A DNA stretch of 64,000 nucleotides, from positions 186,001-250,000 of the forward strand of contig NZ_JBHYHC010000001.1 in assembly GCF_042738955.1 (NCBI RefSeq), given 5' to 3'. A program made the position numbers and the translations under genes. The notes beneath the pieces are model-generated. The model saw only the letters and a list, made by a program, of their open reading frames with translations. It was not told where the DNA came from and ran no database searches. Shown here piece after piece: positions 59,754-64,000 of this stretch. Origin of the DNA: Umezawaea sp042738955 (GTDB lineage Bacteria; Actinomycetota; Actinomycetes; Mycobacteriales; Pseudonocardiaceae). Each line of letters begins with the position of its first letter. Positions within the stretch are counted from its first letter, which is position 1.

Positions 59754-60976
59754 GACGCCGACTCCTCCTTGCGGGTCACCACGAGCACGACGAGCAGCGC
59801 GACGCCGAGCAGGCCGACGGCCGTGAGGACCGCCGTGCTCAACGTCGCGTACTGGAGCAGGAACCCGAAGGCGATCGACGACACCAGCCGCGCCAGCGCC
59901 TGCCCGGTCTGCACCACGGCGAGCCCCGAGCCGCGCAGCGACTCCGGGATCATCGCCCCGGTCCACGCCGACAGCACGCCGTCGGTGGCCGCGTAGAACA
60001 GCCCGTGCATCAGCAGCGCCGCGACGGCCAGGGGAGCCCCGCCCGCGGGCGCGAGCAGCAGCAGGTACACGCCCAGCAGCAGCACGTGGCCGCCGAAGAA
60101 CACCGGCCAGCGCCCGATCCGGTCGGACAACCGGCCGAGGGGGGCCGCGAAGAGCAGGAACGTCAACGCCGTTCCCAGCGGCAGCAGCGGCAGCCACCCG
60201 AGCGGGATCTCGGTGGTGCGCTGCACCAGGACGAACACGAACGCGTCCGACACCGTCGCGAGGCCCAGCAGGGCGGCGATCATCCCGGCCCGGCGGAACG
60301 GCACGTCCTTCAGCAGCGCCAGGCCGGCCTTGATGCTGGGCCGGGGCCCGACGGACGCGGTGGCCTGCGCCCGTTCCGGCACGAAGAACCCGAGCACGAT
60401 CAGCCCCAGCACGGCGAAGCCGAAGCTCACGACGAAGAACGGGGTCGGCGCGGAGCCGAGGTTCGTGAGGATGAGGAACGTCACTATCGGGCCGATCATC
60501 GCGCCCACGGTGTCCATGCTCCGGTGCACGCCGAACGCGGTGCCGAGTTGCTCCGGGGGCACGCTCAACGAGATCAGCGCGTCGCGCGGAGCCGTGCGCA
60601 GGCCCTTGCCCGCGCGGTCCGCGGCGATCACGCCGCCGATGCCGAACGCCGACGCGCCCACCGCCGGGAAGACCAGCTTGGTGGCCGCCGACAGGCCGTA
60701 CCCGATGCCCGCCACCAGCTTCGGCCTGCGCAGCCGGTCGGCCACGTGCCCGCCCACCAGCCGCAGGACCGCGGTCGCGCCCGTGTACAGGCCGTCGAGC
60801 AGTCCGAACTGGACGTAGCCGATGTTCAGGCTGAACAACAGGTAGACGGGGAGGAACGCCGTGATCATCTCCGCCGACACGTCCGTCAGCAGGCTGACCA
60901 CGCCGAGCGCGACGACCGTCCTGGGAACCGCGCCCAGCCGAGTGCGCGTGCCGGCTCGCGCAGAAGCGATGTACAC
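59750..60976 (-). CDS. MFS transporter
   Basis: 408 aa with about 12 membrane segments, GTG 60976 start. The first half carries the loop between helices 2 and 3, GGHVADRLRRPK, matching G-x(3)-D-R-x-G-R/K-R, and RAGKGLRTAPRDALI as a second MFS motif with charged residues. Similar to drug or sugar exporters of the DHA1-like group (GLLDGLYTGATAVLRLVGG). Substrate unknown. First gene of a two-gene unit with the propeller protein. Confidence 0.92.
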   Translation of the reverse strand: MYIASARAGTRTRLGAVPRTVVALGVVSLLTDVSAEMITAFLPVYLLFSLNIGYVQFGLLDGLYTGATAVLRLVGGHVADRLRRPKLVAGIGYGLSAATKLVFPAVGASAFGIGGVIAADRAGKGLRTAPRDALISLSVPPEQLGTAFGVHRSMDTVGAMIGPIVTFLILTNLGSAPTPFFVVSFGFAVLGLIVLGFFVPERAQATASVGPRPSIKAGLALLKDVPFRRAGMIAALLGLATVSDAFVFVLVQRTTEIPLGWLPLLPLGTALTFLLFAAPLGRLSDRIGRWPVFFGGHVLLLGVYLLLLAPAGGAPLAVAALLMHGLFYAATDGVLSAWTGAMIPESLRGSGLAVVQTGQALARLVSSIAFGFLLQYATLSTAVLTAVGLLGVALLVVLVVTRKEESAS

Positions 60977-61154
60977 CCCGAACCCACCTTCCGCCTGCCC
61001 CGGATATCGGCACGGGGTGCACTCAGCGTTACACCGCTCGGCGGTACGCCGCGTAGCCGTGAGCCGCCTGGCTGTGATGTTTCGGCGAAACCGGTAACCC
61101 TTTGGCTGTGCGGAGCGACTACGAAGCGTCAGCTCACCTCAGGAAGAGGGTTCA

Positions 61155-62519
61155 GTGAGACGCGCGCCGCATGTGCTGATCATCGTGCAGAACCTCCCCG
61201 TCCCGCTGGACCGCAGGGTCTGGCTGGAGTGCCGGGCGCTGGTCAACGCGGGATACGAGGTCTCGGTCATCTGCCCGAAGGGCCCCGGTGACCCGGCCTA
61301 CGCCGTGCTGGACTCGGTGCACCTGTACAAGTACCGGCCGCCGCCCCAGGCCGAGGGCGTCGTCGGCTACGCGTGGGAGTTCCTGTACTGCTGGCTGCGC
61401 ACCGCGTGGCTGAGCCAGAAGGTGTGGCGGCGCAGCCGGTTCCACGTCATGCAGGCGTGCAACCCGCCGGACACCTACTGGGCGCTGGCGCTGCTGTGGC
61501 GGACGATGGGCGTCAAGTTCCTCTTCGACCACCACGACCTCAACCCCGAGGTGTTCCTGTCCCGCTTCGGCAAGCCGAAGGGCGTCGCGGGCCGCGCGCA
61601 GCTGGCGATCCTGAAGTGGTTGGAGCGGCGGACGTTCCGCACCGCCGACCGGGTGACGTCGACCAACACCTCGTACCAGAAGATCGCCTGGGATCGGGGC
61701 CGCGTGCCCCGCGAGCACACCGCCGTCGTGCGGTCGGGCCCGGACACGTCGGTCATGCGGCCGACCGCGGGCGACCCGACCCTGCTGCGCGGCGGGAAGC
61801 ACCTCGTGGCGTACCTCGGCATCATGGGCCCGCAGGACGGCGTGGACGGCGTCCTGGAGGTGGCCAAGCGGATCGTGCACGACCGCGGGCGCACCGACGT
61901 CCGCTTCGCGCTCCTCGGGTTCGGCGACTGCCTGGAGGACCTGAAGGAGCAGAGCACCGCGTGGGGCCTGGACGACTACGTGGAGTTCACCGGCCGCGTC
62001 GGACCGGAGCAGATCTCCCGCTACCTCTCCACCGCGTCGGCGGGTGTCGGCCCGGACCCGCTGAACCCGTTGAACGACGTGTCGACGATGAACAAGACCA
62101 TGGAGTACATGGCCTACGCCGTCCCGGTCGTGGCCTACCGGCTGACCGAGACCGTGGTGTCGGCCGCCGACTGCGCGGTGTACGTGGAGCCCGGCGACGT
62201 GGACGGGTTCGCGCAGTCGTTGCTGGACCTGCTGGACGACCCCGAGCGGCGCGCCGAACTGGGCGCGACCGGGCGGCGGCGCTGCGAGAAGGTGCTGGAC
62301 TGGCGGCCCCAGGCGGAGAACTACATCGGCGTCTTCGACGAGCTGCTGGGCTTCCGCTCGAAGGGCCCCTTCCCGGACGGACCCGCGGTCCTGAACGCGT
62401 CGGGGACCGACCAGTGGGGCAGGACGTTGGTCGACGTGACCGACGACGCGGTGCTCCGCGCGTTCGCCGCCGACCGGGGTCACTCCACCGAGGACACGAC
62501 GGTACGGGAAATCGGCTAA
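61155..62519 (+). CDS. GT4-family glycosyltransferase
   Basis: 454 aa from GTG 61155 with AGGAAGAGGG upstream. The N-terminal start HVLIIVQNLPVPLDRRVWLECRALVNAGYEV is a recognised group of GT4 enzymes in actinobacterial exopolysaccharide loci. The donor domain has YLGIMGPQDGVDGVLEVAKRI, LLGFGDCLEDL, and STMNKTMEYMAYAVPVVAYRLTETVV with a variant of the E-x(7)-E region (KTMEYMAYAVPVV). Cytoplasmic. It is divergent from the MFS gene and sits 4 kb beyond the main cluster, probably extending the same polymer pathway. Confidence 0.92.
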   Translation: MRRAPHVLIIVQNLPVPLDRRVWLECRALVNAGYEVSVICPKGPGDPAYAVLDSVHLYKYRPPPQAEGVVGYAWEFLYCWLRTAWLSQKVWRRSRFHVMQACNPPDTYWALALLWRTMGVKFLFDHHDLNPEVFLSRFGKPKGVAGRAQLAILKWLERRTFRTADRVTSTNTSYQKIAWDRGRVPREHTAVVRSGPDTSVMRPTAGDPTLLRGGKHLVAYLGIMGPQDGVDGVLEVAKRIVHDRGRTDVRFALLGFGDCLEDLKEQSTAWGLDDYVEFTGRVGPEQISRYLSTASAGVGPDPLNPLNDVSTMNKTMEYMAYAVPVVAYRLTETVVSAADCAVYVEPGDVDGFAQSLLDLLDDPERRAELGATGRRRCEKVLDWRPQAENYIGVFDELLGFRSKGPFPDGPAVLNASGTDQWGRTLVDVTDDAVLRAFAADRGHSTEDTTVREIG

Positions 62520-62580
62520 CACCAACGGTTCGGCGCGCGATGTCCGGATTAGGTCGGGGATCAGCGCCAGGAGGCTCCAC

Positions 62581-63918
62581 ATGCCAGTTCTCGATCGTTC
62601 TCGCGCCACGACGGTCTTAGCCGTCGCCGCGGCGGTGTCGGCGCTCGTCGCCACGCCCGCGGCGTCGGCCGACCCGATCGGACGCGTGCTCGGTTACGTC
62701 GCCAACAACGGCGGCGGTGTGTCGGTCATCGACACCGCGGACAACTCGATCACCAGGACTGTCACCGACAACGCGGGCAGCTCGCCGTACACGGCGGACA
62801 TCGCGTTCGACGGAACCCGTGGCTACGTCACGAACCTCAGGGACAACACGCTGTCGGTGATCGACGCGCCGACCAACTCGGTCGACGCGAGGATCCCGGT
62901 GGGCTCCAAGCCCGCGGGTGTCGTCGTCGCGCCCGACGGCGGCTTCGTGTACGTCACGAACTACGGCGACGGCACGCTGTCCGTTGTGGACGTCGCCACC
63001 CTCAGCGTCGTCAAGACCGTGAACGTCGGCCCGAGCCCGGACGGCGTGGCGATCTCCCCGGACGGCAAGACCGTCTACGTGGCCAACGACGTCACCGGCC
63101 CGACGACGCTGACGGTCGTCGACGCGACGACGAACACGGTGTCCGCGTCGGTGTACACCGGCAGCAGGCCCAGTTCGCTCGCCGTGTCGCCCGACGGCAG
63201 CCGCCTGCTGGTCGTCAACAAGAACTCCGAGGACGTCGCGGTCGTCGACACGGCCAGCAGGACCGTGCTGCGGATCGTCACGGTCAACCAGGTCCCGTAC
63301 GGCGTCGACATCACCGCCGACGGCAAGCGCGCCTACGTGACGAACTCGGGCTCCAACACGGTGTCGGTGCTCAACCTGGAGAACGTGGGCAACCCCAACG
63401 TCCCCGTGGTCGACGGCGCGCCGATCCCGGTGGGCGGCAGGCCGATCGGCCTCGCCCTCACGCCCGACGACAGCAAGGTCTACGTCACGAACTTCACCTC
63501 GGGCACCGTGTCGGTGATCGACACGGCGACCAGGGCGGTCACGGCCACGATCCCCGTCGGTGAGAAGCCGGTCGGCGTCGCCGTGCACTTCGTGCCCGCC
63601 GCGGCGACCGTGCTGACCGGCGGCTCGGCGAAGCTCGCGATCACGCTGCCCAGCGTGCTGTCGGTGAGGAGCATCGACGCGCGGCTCACCGAGCAGCACA
63701 CCGGCGCGCCGGTTGTTGGCGAGACCGTCGTTTTCCGCACCGTCGAGGGAAACCCGCTGTGCACCGCGATCACGGACGCTACGGGCACCGCTCGGTGCGA
63801 CTCCGCCCCGGCGCTCCTGGTCACGGTGGGCGTCCTGCTCAAGGGGTACACGGCGAGCTTCCCCGGCACCAACGCGTACACGTCTTCGGTCGCCCACGGC
63901 ACGACGACGCTGCTGTAG
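62581..63918 (+). CDS. Secreted YVTN-repeat beta-propeller protein
   Basis: 445 aa. AGGAGG 5 nt before ATG. Sec signal (TTVLAVAAAVSALVATPAASA). About seven repeats of the form YVTNxxxxTVSVIDxATxxVxxTI fill residues about 35-340 (for example GYVTNLRDNTLSVIDAPT, VYVTNYGDGTLSVVDVAT, VYVTNFTSGTVSVIDTAT). A C-terminal domain of about 100 residues with two Cys (NPLCTAITDATGTARCDS) resembles an Ig-like or Cna-B-type module. Surface or matrix protein; no enzyme motif. Follows the GT4 gene on the same strand. Confidence 0.92.
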   Translation: MPVLDRSRATTVLAVAAAVSALVATPAASADPIGRVLGYVANNGGGVSVIDTADNSITRTVTDNAGSSPYTADIAFDGTRGYVTNLRDNTLSVIDAPTNSVDARIPVGSKPAGVVVAPDGGFVYVTNYGDGTLSVVDVATLSVVKTVNVGPSPDGVAISPDGKTVYVANDVTGPTTLTVVDATTNTVSASVYTGSRPSSLAVSPDGSRLLVVNKNSEDVAVVDTASRTVLRIVTVNQVPYGVDITADGKRAYVTNSGSNTVSVLNLENVGNPNVPVVDGAPIPVGGRPIGLALTPDDSKVYVTNFTSGTVSVIDTATRAVTATIPVGEKPVGVAVHFVPAAATVLTGGSAKLAITLPSVLSVRSIDARLTEQHTGAPVVGETVVFRTVEGNPLCTAITDATGTARCDSAPALLVTVGVLLKGYTASFPGTNAYTSSVAHGTTTLL

Positions 63919-63973
63919 CCAACGTCGGCCCGCGCGCCGACCGCCAGACACAGGACTAGGGGAGTGACTGCAG

Positions 63974-64000
63974 GTGTTCATCCGACGGATCGCAGTGATC
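63974..64000 (+). CDS. Start of a further gene (9 codons)
   Basis: GTG 63974 begins MFIRRIAVI and runs to the right edge. A GGGGAG lies about 10 nt upstream. The short hydrophobic start could be a signal or membrane segment. Nothing else can be said; GTG 63964 is an alternative frame. Confidence 0.3.

Overview
The window is high-GC DNA (by eye above 70%) with dense, often overlapping genes, frequent GTG starts and strong third-position G/C bias. Gene content points to a filamentous actinomycete: a WhiB3-type regulator, an orphan DUF742 protein, an ArfA/ArfC-like envelope pair, large Ig-like secreted proteins and a MerR regulator with a B12-binding-like C-terminus. Style and family mix fit Pseudonocardiaceae (Saccharothrix, Lentzea or Actinosynnema relatives), but the genus is inference. 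No tRNA, rRNA, CRISPR array, insertion sequence or phage gene was seen.

Region 1 (1-3061): the end of an alpha-glucoside uptake operon (sugar-binding lipoprotein, GH13 alpha-glucosidase) diverging from a LacI regulator, with a LacI-type palindrome between them.

Region 2 (3075-11556): a two-component system (sensor kinase, OmpR-type regulator), a DUF5666 membrane protein and three minus-strand genes that look like a lipid-linked surface glycosylation system: two YkcB-like GT39 membrane transferases around a GT2-GtrA fusion. A hexamer, CACAGG in the sense of transcription, recurs at 11-bp spacing upstream of the regulator, one GT39 gene, the GT2-GtrA gene and (degenerate) the DUF5666 gene. In the first three the array ends exactly 32 nt before the start codon. 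This looks like a self-contained regulon and is the strongest new observation here.

Region 3 (11541-28635): mostly single housekeeping, redox and regulatory genes: MmyB-type regulator and SDR, serine hydrolase, cupin, secreted 5'-nucleotidase, trypsin-like protease, LysR/SDR pair, flavoprotein-methyltransferase fusion with an XRE-cupin regulator, ArfA/ArfC-like pair, Mug, WhiB3, MerR, DUF742, S4 protein, LysR/LysE pair. Convergent gene pairs often overlap, three times in the window through a shared CTAG stop.

Region 4 (28636-57049): a 1.2-kb non-coding leader, then about 27 kb of co-directional exopolysaccharide genes: polyprenyl-phosphate sugar transferase, sugar oxidoreductase and epimerase, a 1662-residue secreted multidomain protein, two aminotransferase/acyltransferase pairs, several glycosyltransferases, acyltransferase-3, Wzx-like flippase, beta-helix lipoprotein, asparagine-synthase-type amidotransferase, Wzz-like protein, Wzy/ligase and polysaccharide deacetylase. 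Most junctions are ATGA/GTGA overlaps. One strong terminator (48593-48626) splits the locus. The genes predict a Wzx/Wzy-type polymer containing N-acylated amino sugars, perhaps amidated.

Region 5 (57067-64000): a membrane-anchored PemK/MazF-like protein, a macrolide-type glycosyltransferase, an MFS transporter coupled to a membrane-anchored beta-propeller-like protein, a GT4 glycosyltransferase, a secreted YVTN-repeat protein and the first codons of another gene.
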